Source of the DNA: DASWJZ01 sp963739005
GTDB taxonomy: Bacteria > Pseudomonadota > Alphaproteobacteria > Rhizobiales > Afifellaceae
Assembly: GCA_963739005.1 (NCBI GenBank)
Contig: CAVTYQ010000001.1
Coordinates: 1 to 64,000 of the forward strand
DNA length: 64,000 nucleotides
Direction of reading: 5' to 3'
The position numbers were made by a program, and so were the translations under genes. Below, piece after piece: positions 26,814-34,575 of this stretch; position 1 is the stretch's first letter; each line of letters opens with the position of its first letter. The notes below the pieces were generated by a model that made no database searches, had not been told where the DNA came from, and saw nothing but the letters and a program-made list of their open reading frames with translations.

Positions 26814-27182
26814 CTACCAGAGGTTCTTGCCGTCGATCGTTACGACTTCGACCGCGTCGAGATCGAAGTCGTCGAAGAGCCGAGCGTTCACGCCGATCCT
26901 CGGGTTGTCGAAGTCGGGCTGGCCCGTGCTCCAGTCCGGGCTCTCGCTATAGGTGCCGCAGCCGCAGATCGCGCAGTAGTGATGGTGGTTGGTGTAGGTC
27001 TGCCACTGGTAGGTGGAGACGCGGTCGCGCGCCGTCAGCAGCTTGAAGTCGGCCGGTGAGTAGTAGGCCCAGAGCGCGCCGCGTTTTGAACAGAACGAGC
27101 AGGTGCAGCGGGTGACGCTCTCAGGCGCCGCGCTCACCTCAAACTGCGTCGCGCCGCAATGGCAGCTTCCCTTGATCGCCAT
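26814..27182 (-). CDS. GFA-family (CENP-V/Gfa-like) zinc protein
   Basis: A 122-aa protein with the Gfa zinc pattern: GSCHCGATQFE, CTCSFCSKRGALWAYY and HHYCAICGCGTYSES supply the Cys ligands. The family is named for glutathione-dependent formaldehyde-activating enzyme, but most members have no proven activity. ATG 27182 follows GGAGAACGCC. Convergent with the YARHG gene. Confidence 0.92.
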   Translation of the reverse strand: MAIKGSCHCGATQFEVSAAPESVTRCTCSFCSKRGALWAYYSPADFKLLTARDRVSTYQWQTYTNHHHYCAICGCGTYSESPDWSTGQPDFDNPRIGVNARLFDDFDLDAVEVVTIDGKNLW

Positions 27183-27296
27183 GGCGTTCTCCTCTCGCTC
27201 GTGTCAGCGAAGGGAACGATGGCACATCGCTCCTGACAGCATTCTGTCAGGAGCGCGGCAGGAATTGGAATAGCGCGGTCAGAGATGCCGCGGCGG

Positions 27297-29090
27297 CTAC
27301 TCAGCTGCCTCGATATGCACTTCTTCTTCGTGTGCGTGGGCCTTGCGAAGCTTGCGCTGCTCGGCCTGCTTCTTGGCCTTCTCCACCGCGGCGCGGGCGG
27401 AGTCGTTCAGCTCGAACATTTCGAGGTGCTCGGCCTCCGCCTCGACAACCCTGGTGGTGGCGAGGTCGCGATAGGCGGCGACCGACGGGTCCTTCGCAAG
27501 GCGCCGCCGCATGCGATGGATCTTCCAGCCATAAGCGCCAAAACGCAGGTATTTGACCACCGTCTCCAACGCATAGCGCGGATAGAAGAGGAGGGCGGGG
27601 ACCTGCGGCAGCTCCAGCCGGCGCTCCGTCCGCCGCTTCAGGCGGAGATAGCCGCATTGCTGCGGGTGCACGTCCTCGAAATGCATCGCCCCGTAGATCT
27701 GCAGCACCACGCGCCAGATCTTCACCGGCTTGATGCCGTAGGCGATGTTGCGCTTCATCATGCGCTCGACGTGCTCGTCGGTGTAGTACCAGGTCCACAC
27801 GTCGCGATACGCCTGCTGCCACTCGGCGGCCGTCATCTTCGGGTGCGCGACCGTGACGTTCTCAAGGTCGTATTTGTTGAGGTCCGGGTCCATCCAGACG
27901 CCCTTGTTGAAGAGGGTCTGGTGATCCTCCGATCCGGGCAGCGGCGTCAGCATGGTGAATTCGAGCACGTCGACCGGCAGCTCGCGCTGGACGATCTCCA
28001 CGTCGCGCTTGATCGTCGCCGGCGTGTCGCCCGGCAGTCCCATGATGAAGCCCGCATAGGTGACGATGCCGGCCTCCTTCCAGGCCTGGAACATCTTGCG
28101 GTATTCTGTGATGCGGTTCTGGTTCTTCTTCATGTGAACCAGATTGTCGGGGTTGATGCTCTCAAGCCCGATGAAGGCGTAGTGGCAGCCGGCACGCGCC
28201 GCCTTGTCGATGAAATTCGGAATCAGGTGCGCGAGCACGTCGACCTGGATCAGGAAGGTGATCGGCAGACCCTTGTTTTCCTTCAACTCGATCAGGCGAT
28301 CGAAGATCGGCTCCCAATTCTTGTTGCGGGCAAAGTTGTCGTCGGTGATGAAGAACCGCGTGATGCCCTGCGCCGCGTTCTCGCGCACGATGCGCTCGAT
28401 GTCGTCGGCGTCGCGCCAGCGCGACTTTCTGCCCTGCACGTTGATGATGGTGCAGAAGGAGCACTGGAAGGGACAGCCGCGGCCGGCGTCGAATGACGAG
28501 AGCAGCCCGTCATAGCGCTTCACCAGACGCTCCGGCAGATAGGGGATCGTCTGGTGCTGCAGGTTGGGCAGGTCGTGCATGTAGTTGTAGATCGGCTTCG
28601 CCGCGCCGGCGTGCACGTCCTTCAGGAAGGACTCGAACTGCTCCTCCGCCTCGCCGGCGAAAAGCGTGATGCCGAGGTCGACGGCCTCCTTCAGGTCGGG
28701 CGTCAGCTCCTTCAGCATCGACATGCAGCCGGAGACGTGGAAGCCGCCGATCGCGACCGCGATGCCGCGCTCGCGGAAACGGCGGGCGATCGCCATGGCG
28801 CGCGGAAACTGGTTCGACTGGACGCCGACCAGGCAGACAATTCCGGCGTGTCCGGGCTGCTCCAGGCGCGCCGCGATCTTCTCGACCGGCACGCGGATAT
28901 TCATGTCGTCGTAGGCGTCGACCGCGATTTCGACCTCGTCACCCAGCACCTTCCGTGAGGCGCAATCGAGCGCGATCGCATAGAGGCAGGCCATCGAATT
29001 GGAGGGGATCCAGTTCTTCCACCATTGGATGACGTAGCCCTGGCGGTCGTAGTGCGAGGGTTTGACGATCTCGACGTGGAAAGTTTGCAT
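27297..29090 (-). CDS. B12-binding-domain radical SAM protein
   Basis: A 597-aa radical SAM enzyme. Residues 30-190 look like a cobalamin-binding Rossmann domain, but the classical DxHxxG loop is not obvious. The iron-sulfur motif is C206-x3-C210-x2-C213 (GCPFQCSFC). The TIM-barrel follows with FITDDNFARNK, FIGLESINPDNL and GFIMGLPGDTPATI. A C-terminal region (about 440-550) has an aromatic stretch WTWYYTDEHVERMMKRN. The tail from about 565 is a charged coiled-coil-like run of Glu, Lys and Ala ending in EEEVHIEAAE. The substrate is unknown; hopanoid and lipid methylases belong to this broad class. Transcribed alone. Confidence 0.88.
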   Translation of the reverse strand: MQTFHVEIVKPSHYDRQGYVIQWWKNWIPSNSMACLYAIALDCASRKVLGDEVEIAVDAYDDMNIRVPVEKIAARLEQPGHAGIVCLVGVQSNQFPRAMAIARRFRERGIAVAIGGFHVSGCMSMLKELTPDLKEAVDLGITLFAGEAEEQFESFLKDVHAGAAKPIYNYMHDLPNLQHQTIPYLPERLVKRYDGLLSSFDAGRGCPFQCSFCTIINVQGRKSRWRDADDIERIVRENAAQGITRFFITDDNFARNKNWEPIFDRLIELKENKGLPITFLIQVDVLAHLIPNFIDKAARAGCHYAFIGLESINPDNLVHMKKNQNRITEYRKMFQAWKEAGIVTYAGFIMGLPGDTPATIKRDVEIVQRELPVDVLEFTMLTPLPGSEDHQTLFNKGVWMDPDLNKYDLENVTVAHPKMTAAEWQQAYRDVWTWYYTDEHVERMMKRNIAYGIKPVKIWRVVLQIYGAMHFEDVHPQQCGYLRLKRRTERRLELPQVPALLFYPRYALETVVKYLRFGAYGWKIHRMRRRLAKDPSVAAYRDLATTRVVEAEAEHLEMFELNDSARAAVEKAKKQAEQRKLRKAHAHEEEVHIEAAE

Positions 29091-29320
29091 TACGCCCCGC
29101 TCGCGGCCTTTTCAGTTCCGGAACCACCCGAACATAGCAGAATTCCGGCCTTCCGGCGTGGCATTCAAGCAACGCCACGGCACCCGCTTCTGGGGGGCAC
29201 CGGGCCCGGATCATCCTGATAACGCATTGCTAACCTTGCCGCCAGTTTGCGTGAAACGAAAACAATCGAGCGGCATTAGAATGATGCGAGTTAGACGATC
29301 TAAACCCTGCCGAGGCAGCC

Positions 29321-29587
29321 ATGCTGGCATCCGATCTTCTTATGGACGTGCGCGCCTCCCGCGCAATCTCGCACGATCAGGTCGATTCCCTGGAGCGCAT
29401 GGTGTTCGAGTGCGGGGCCCCGAGCAGCGACCAGCTCGACCTGGTCTTCCTGATCGACACCTATCTGCAGCGGCGCGACCCGCGCTGGGCGGAGCTCATG
29501 GCGCGGGCCGCGATTGCCGCGCTCGTCCAGCCGCAGGCGAGCGATACCGTCCGCAAGGTCGCCGAGACCCTGGCGAAGGCCGCCTGA
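29321..29587 (+). CDS. Hypothetical protein, alpha-helical
   Basis: An 88-aa protein I do not recognise. MLASDLLMDVRASRAISHDQVDSLERM starts a helical N-terminus; DLVFLIDTYLQRRDPRWAELMARAAIAALV follows. It has no signal peptide or membrane segment. The reading frame is compatible with local codon use and starts at ATG 29321. The 263 nt after it hold no convincing gene. Confidence 0.6.
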   Translation: MLASDLLMDVRASRAISHDQVDSLERMVFECGAPSSDQLDLVFLIDTYLQRRDPRWAELMARAAIAALVQPQASDTVRKVAETLAKAA

Positions 29588-29850
29588 CCCGATTTCCGGT
29601 TCGCGCTCCGCGCAGCGGCGCTCGTTTGCACAGAAATCGTTCTTCACGAGCTCCGTGATTTGTGACGCTCTGCGAAGCGCAACTCCGTGAGCCGCGCGCG
29701 CGATTTCGTCCGGCCCAATTTACTCGACCGTTGATGCAAGCCTGTTCAGTCTCCGAGCTCGCCGGGGGCGGGATCGGAGATGGCAATGCGCGTCGCTCAC
29801 GACCTTGCCGATGCGCCGGCGCACAATCAGTCCGCTGGCGAGCGCCGGCG

Positions 29851-30924
29851 ATGACGGCCGCCTATGTCAATCAAATCGCGAGCGCCGTGCCCCCGAACGA
29901 CGTGCACGAGCTGTTCCTGCGCTTCGCCCAATGCCAGCTGCGCGACGATGAGCGCGGCTCGCTCCTCTTCCGCCGCCTCGCCGAGCGGGGCGGGATCGAA
30001 CATCGCTACTCCTACTTCGCGCCGGCGCGCGACGGCGGCGATGTCCTCGACAGCGAAGGCTTCTTCGTCCGCGGCCGCTTCCCCAACACGGCGGCGCGCA
30101 TGCGGTTCTTCGAGGCACATGCTCCGGCGCTCGCCGTCGCTGCGGTCGAAGGGCTCGAGCTCGGCGCCGAGCGGCAGCGCATAACCCACGTTCTGGTCAC
30201 CTGCTGCACCGGTCTGTCGTCGCCCGGAATCGACCTTGAGCTGATCGACCGCTGCGGGTTGCCGAACTCGGTCGAGCGCTCGGTGATCGGCTTCATGGGG
30301 TGCTACGCGGCGATCAACGCGCTGAAACTCGCCCACCACATCGTGCGTTCCGACAAGGATGCGCGCGTGCTGGCCGTCAACCTCGAGCTCTGCACCGTGC
30401 ATCTGAAGGACACCACGGACCTTGAGCAGATCCTCTCCTTCCTGCTGTGGGGTGACGGTTGCGCGGCGAGCCTGGTCACCGCCGATCCGGTCGGCGTCGC
30501 GCTCGACAGCTTCAAGGCCGTCGTCGCGCGGGAAACCCGCGATCTGATGACCTGGAACATCCGCAACTCGGGTTTCGACATGTTGCTCTCGGGTCAGGTT
30601 CCGGCTGCGATCCACCATGCCCTGACCGGTCACGTTTCGAGCATCCTCGGAGGTGCGCCGGCCAACTCGATCGACCTCTGGGCGGTGCATCCCGGCGGCC
30701 GCTCGGTGCTCGACGCAGTGGAACGGGCGCTTGCGCTTGCGCCCGACGCGCTTGCCGCTTCGCGCGAGGTGCTCCGGCAATTCGGCAACATGTCCTCGGC
30801 GACGGTGATGTTCGTGCTTGAGTCGCTCTTGAAAGCAGCGCCCGCCGCCGGTGCGACCGGGTGCGCGATGGCCTTCGGCCCCGGGCTGGTGGCCGAGACG
30901 ATGCTCTTTCACGCCGCCGGATGA
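29851..30924 (+). CDS. Type III polyketide synthase
   Basis: A 357-aa chalcone-synthase-fold homodimer that extends an acyl starter with malonyl-CoA. The triad is visible: C151 in GFMGCYAA, H280 in WAVHPGGR, N313 in FGNMSSATV. The C-terminal MAFGPGLVAETMLFH is the family GFGPG-like loop. ATG 29851 gives the expected length; the frame is open upstream to 29662 but that part has no family features. It overlaps the methyltransferase as ATGA. Products of similar bacterial enzymes are alkylresorcinols, alkylpyrones or tetrahydroxynaphthalene; the gene set here favours a modified phenolic lipid. Confidence 0.95.
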   Translation: MTAAYVNQIASAVPPNDVHELFLRFAQCQLRDDERGSLLFRRLAERGGIEHRYSYFAPARDGGDVLDSEGFFVRGRFPNTAARMRFFEAHAPALAVAAVEGLELGAERQRITHVLVTCCTGLSSPGIDLELIDRCGLPNSVERSVIGFMGCYAAINALKLAHHIVRSDKDARVLAVNLELCTVHLKDTTDLEQILSFLLWGDGCAASLVTADPVGVALDSFKAVVARETRDLMTWNIRNSGFDMLLSGQVPAAIHHALTGHVSSILGGAPANSIDLWAVHPGGRSVLDAVERALALAPDALAASREVLRQFGNMSSATVMFVLESLLKAAPAAGATGCAMAFGPGLVAETMLFHAAG

Positions 30925-31646
30925 CCGCCTGGACGACAATGCGGGGCGAGCGGAGCGTTGAAGCCGAATGGCTGGACTTGCTCCCGGCCAGCGATCCGCG
31001 TGCCGTGCGCTCGCGGCGCGACCTTCGCCGCGTCAACGCCTGCATGCTGCAGGCCGGGATCATGCGGCGCCTCGCCATCCGCCATTCGAAAGGATGTCCG
31101 CCCACCCGAGTGGTCGAGCTTGGCGGCGGCGACGGCACCTTTCTGTTGAAGGTGACTCGCCGCCTTTCCGCCATTTGGCCGAAGGTCGAAGCGGTCCTCG
31201 TCGATCGGCAAAGCATCGTGACCGAGCCGACACGGGAGGCGTTTCGCGTCTTCGGCTGGCAGCTCGACGTCGTCGAGGCCGATGCGCTCGATTACCTCCG
31301 CCAGAAACCACGCGCCGACGTCGTCATGGCAAATCTCTTTCTGCATCACTTTGACGACGTGAGGCTCGCACTGCTGCTTGCGGCGATCGCAGACGCCGCT
31401 CCGCTCTTCCTGGCTTGCGAGCCGCGCCGCTCGGCGCTCGCGCTCGCCGGGAGCCGCATGCTCTGGGGGATAGGGTGCAACGATGTGAGCAGGCACGACG
31501 CAACGGTGAGCGTCAAAGCCGGATTTAACGGCGACGAACTTTCGAGCCTTTGGCCGCAGGGCGGCGGCTGGACCCTGGCCGAGCATTCGGCTGGTCTGTT
31601 CTCACATGCGTTTGTCGCGCGGCGCTTGGATGAAAATGCGATTTGA
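30921..31646 (+). CDS. SAM-dependent methyltransferase of the polyketide operon
   Basis: A 241-aa class I methyltransferase. VVELGGGDGTFLLKV (motif I) binds SAM, VEAVLVDRQ is motif II-like and ADVVMANLFLHHFDD is the post-II region. The start overlaps the type III synthase stop as ATGA and the end overlaps the flavoprotein by 17 nt. The likely substrate is the polyketide product (C-, O- or N-methylation not decidable). Confidence 0.9.
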   Translation: MTAWTTMRGERSVEAEWLDLLPASDPRAVRSRRDLRRVNACMLQAGIMRRLAIRHSKGCPPTRVVELGGGDGTFLLKVTRRLSAIWPKVEAVLVDRQSIVTEPTREAFRVFGWQLDVVEADALDYLRQKPRADVVMANLFLHHFDDVRLALLLAAIADAAPLFLACEPRRSALALAGSRMLWGIGCNDVSRHDATVSVKAGFNGDELSSLWPQGGGWTLAEHSAGLFSHAFVARRLDENAI

Positions 31647-32820
31647 TGCGCTCGTGATCGGTGGGGGACCGGCCGGCGCCACTGCAGCGATCCTGCTCGC
31701 CAAGGCCGGCTGGTCCGTTGCCGTCGTCGAGAAGCAAAGCTTCCCTCGGCGCAAGGTCTGCGGCGAATTCGTCTCGGCGGGAACGTTGCCGTCGCTTGAT
31801 CGGCTCGGAGTCGGGGAGGCATTTCGCTTTGCCGCCGGCCCCCACGTCCGGCGGATTGGACTCTTCGCCGGCGAAACAGTCGTGGCGTCGCCGCTGACGT
31901 CGTCGCGGGCGAACGCGACGAGCTTCGGACGGGCGCTCGGTCGCGAGACGCTCGACAACCTGCTTCTCGAGCGCGCAGCGCAGGCCGGGGCGGAGATATG
32001 GCAGCCGTGGAAGGCGGCCGCTCTTGCACGCGACGGCGCGGGCTGGGTCTGCACGCTCGCCGCGCGCGGCAAGACCGCGACGCTCGCCGCGCGCCTCGTG
32101 ATCGCGGCAAACGGTTCATGGGAGCGCGGCCCATTTGGCAAGCAGGTCGCAACGCCGCACCGGGTGTCGGACCTTCTCGCCTTCAAGGCGCATTTCGACG
32201 AATGCGAGCTGCCGCCTGGGCTGATGCCGCTTCTTGCCTTCCCCGGCGGCTACGGCGGGATGGTCGCTTCCGACCGCGGTCGCGTGACGCTCAGCTGTTG
32301 CATCCGCCGCGATGCAATGGCGGCCTTGCGGCCGCGGCTCCCCGGAACGCACGCCGGGGATGCCGTGCTGGCCCACATCGTGCAATCCTGTCGCGGCGTG
32401 CGCGAGGCGCTGGCCCGAGCCCGGCTCGACGGCGCCGGGCTTTCGGCCGGGCCGCTGCGTCCGGGCATCCGGCAGCGCTACGCAAATGGCGTTTTCGCGG
32501 TCGGGAACGCCGCCGGGGAGGCGCATCCGGCAATCGCCGAGGGAATCAGCATGGCGATCCAGTCGGCATCGCTCCTCTCCGACACGCTGATCGCGAGTGG
32601 GAGCGCGCTGGATGACGAGGCCGGCATCGCCCGCGCTGGCGCGGCGTATTCAGCAGCGTGGCGGCGGCGGTTTGGCCGGCGCCTCCGCGCGGCCCAGCTC
32701 TTCGCGCACCTCGCGATGCGCCCAGGCGCCGCCGGCGCTCTGCTTCAGCTGACTGAGCGCTTCCCGCATATTCTCACCTTGGGCGCGCACCTTGCCGGCA
32801 AGACCGCGCAGGCGGCCTGA
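31630..32820 (+). CDS. FAD-dependent oxidoreductase of the polyketide operon
   Basis: A 396-aa flavoprotein of the geranylgeranyl reductase / p-hydroxybenzoate hydroxylase type. FDALVIGGGPAGATAAILLAKAG is the Rossmann GxGxxG, SFPRRKVCGEFVSAGTL follows, and GVFAVGNAAGEAHPAIAEGISMAIQSA is the second FAD motif (GD/GN type). It probably hydroxylates or oxidises the polyketide ring, as SrsC does in Streptomyces. Start ATG 31630 inside the methyltransferase gene indicates coupled translation. Confidence 0.9.
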   Translation: MKMRFDALVIGGGPAGATAAILLAKAGWSVAVVEKQSFPRRKVCGEFVSAGTLPSLDRLGVGEAFRFAAGPHVRRIGLFAGETVVASPLTSSRANATSFGRALGRETLDNLLLERAAQAGAEIWQPWKAAALARDGAGWVCTLAARGKTATLAARLVIAANGSWERGPFGKQVATPHRVSDLLAFKAHFDECELPPGLMPLLAFPGGYGGMVASDRGRVTLSCCIRRDAMAALRPRLPGTHAGDAVLAHIVQSCRGVREALARARLDGAGLSAGPLRPGIRQRYANGVFAVGNAAGEAHPAIAEGISMAIQSASLLSDTLIASGSALDDEAGIARAGAAYSAAWRRRFGRRLRAAQLFAHLAMRPGAAGALLQLTERFPHILTLGAHLAGKTAQAA

Positions 32821-32867
32821 CGCCGCCGCCCTTGCCGGAAGTCGCGGTTCACGTCATGTGAGGCGCG

Positions 32868-33788
32868 ATGAACGCCTCCGCTTCGGCCTCGCTTCGCGCC
32901 GACGATCCGCGCGAAGTGGTGCGCGGACTCGGGCTTGTCGTCCTCGCCGTGATCCTGCTTCCCGGGCAGGACACGATCGCCAAATACATCTCCGATACCA
33001 TCTCGCCGGCCGAAATCGCCTGGGCGCGCTTCCTGTTGCAGTCGCTCTTCACGCTGCCCTTTCTGCTCTATTTTCAGGGTGTCGACGGGCTCGTGCCGAA
33101 GCGGCTCTGGCCGAACGTGGTGCGCGGCGCGCTGATCGCGACGAGCAGCACGATGTTCTTCGCAGCGATCAAGTTCATGCCGCTCGCGGACGCGATCGCG
33201 ATCTTCTTCATCGAGCCCTTCATCCTCACCATCCTCTCCGCCGTCATCGACAAGGAGCACGTCGGATGGCGTCGGCGGATTGCGGTCGCGACCGGCTTCG
33301 TCGGGGTCGTCATCGTCGTCCAGCCGAGTTGGGACGTGTTCGGGCCGGTCTCGCTCGTTCCGGCGCTCGGCGGCTTTGTCTTCGCTGTCTACGTGCTCTT
33401 GAACCGGCGTCTCTCCGCATACGACTCGCCGCTCACAATGCAGTTCACCGCAGGCGTCTCGGCGCTTGTCGTGATGACCTTTGTTCTCGGATTCGGCTGG
33501 CTGTCAGGGATTGGGGAGCTCTCGCCCTCGCCGTTCGGCGCGAGAGAAATCGCCTTTCTGCTTCTGATGGGCGTCTTCGGAACGTCGGGTCATCTCCTCT
33601 TTGTGCAGGCGTCCCGGCTCGCTCCGTCCTCGCTGATCGCGCCGATGCAATATGTCGAGATCGTTTGCGCCGCTCTTCTCGGCTATCTCGTCTTTGGCGA
33701 TTTCCCGAGCCTTGTGAAATGGATCGGGATCGCGATCATCGTCGGCTCCGGCGCCTACGTGTTCTGGCGCGAGAGCCGCGTGCGCTGA
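32868..33788 (+). CDS. EamA/DMT-family transporter
   Basis: A 306-aa ten-helix transporter with two EamA domains. LAVILLPGQDTIAKYISDTISPAEIAWARF and QASRLAPSSLIAPMQYVEIVCAALLGYLVFGDFP are typical of the RhaT/SAM-transporter-like subgroup. Its position 47 nt after the polyketide operon, same strand, leaves open a link with export, but nothing in the sequence proves it. Confidence 0.9.
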   Translation: MNASASASLRADDPREVVRGLGLVVLAVILLPGQDTIAKYISDTISPAEIAWARFLLQSLFTLPFLLYFQGVDGLVPKRLWPNVVRGALIATSSTMFFAAIKFMPLADAIAIFFIEPFILTILSAVIDKEHVGWRRRIAVATGFVGVVIVVQPSWDVFGPVSLVPALGGFVFAVYVLLNRRLSAYDSPLTMQFTAGVSALVVMTFVLGFGWLSGIGELSPSPFGAREIAFLLLMGVFGTSGHLLFVQASRLAPSSLIAPMQYVEIVCAALLGYLVFGDFPSLVKWIGIAIIVGSGAYVFWRESRVR

Positions 33789-33801
33789 ACAGGCGCCGCG
33801 C

Positions 33802-34536
33802 TCAGTGCGTCAGGACGTTGACGGCGAAAGCCAGGATCACGGTATTGAAGAAGAACGAGATCACGCCGTGCACGACCGTCGTTCGCCGCATCTCCCGCGA
33901 CGTCGTCTGCACGTCGGAGACCTGCGCGGTCATGCCGACGACGAACGAATAGTAGACGAAGTCGAGCATCGACGGCTCCTGCGTCTTGGGGAACTCGAGT
34001 CCGCCGGTATCGTGGCAGCTCTTCCTCGCCTCGTCGGTCTCTGCCTCGTCGGATTCCGAATAGAAGATGTGGGCGTAGTGGAACGCCATCACCGTGTGGA
34101 GCGTCGCCCAGCCGAGCGGCACGTTGACAATCGCGGGGATGAGATGCCAGCCGGTGACCTCGCCGCTCCCGAGCTGCAGCCCGAGCGCGCCAAGCGAGAG
34201 CACGATCGCCGCAACGGTCGTGATGGCGATGAGCCCTATGCCCTCATCCTCGAAGCTCGCCTTCTTTCTGAGATCGGACACGGTGACGCCGCGCGCGACC
34301 CAGGCGGTCGAGACGAGGTAAAGCGCGAAGAAGGTGTTTCCGCCAAAGGCGATGCGAACGCCGGGGCCGACCCCGGCCACCGCACCCCCGACCGCCAAGC
34401 CGCCGAGGAACGCGAGGTAGAAGCGGCGATGGTGGCGAAAGTGCTCGGCGCTCGGTCGCTGCAAGGTTGCCTCGGAGCTGAATTGCGGCGGAGACTGCGC
34501 CGGAACCCGCGTGCGGACAAGCTTGCCGCGCCGCAC
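33802..34536 (-). CDS. DUF1345 family membrane protein
   Basis: A 244-aa protein with about five hydrophobic segments. HHRRFYLAFLGGLAVGGAVAG and MLDFVYYSFVVGMTAQVSDVQTTSREMRR are the DUF1345 pattern. Function unknown. The start is probably GTG 34536; no ATG occurs before the first conserved block. The divergent neighbour pccA is 39 nt away. Confidence 0.85.
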   Translation of the reverse strand: MRRGKLVRTRVPAQSPPQFSSEATLQRPSAEHFRHHRRFYLAFLGGLAVGGAVAGVGPGVRIAFGGNTFFALYLVSTAWVARGVTVSDLRKKASFEDEGIGLIAITTVAAIVLSLGALGLQLGSGEVTGWHLIPAIVNVPLGWATLHTVMAFHYAHIFYSESDEAETDEARKSCHDTGGLEFPKTQEPSMLDFVYYSFVVGMTAQVSDVQTTSREMRRTTVVHGVISFFFNTVILAFAVNVLTH

Positions 34537-34575
34537 CGCGCTGCCTAGAGCTTCGGCCGGGAGGACGTGGCCGGA

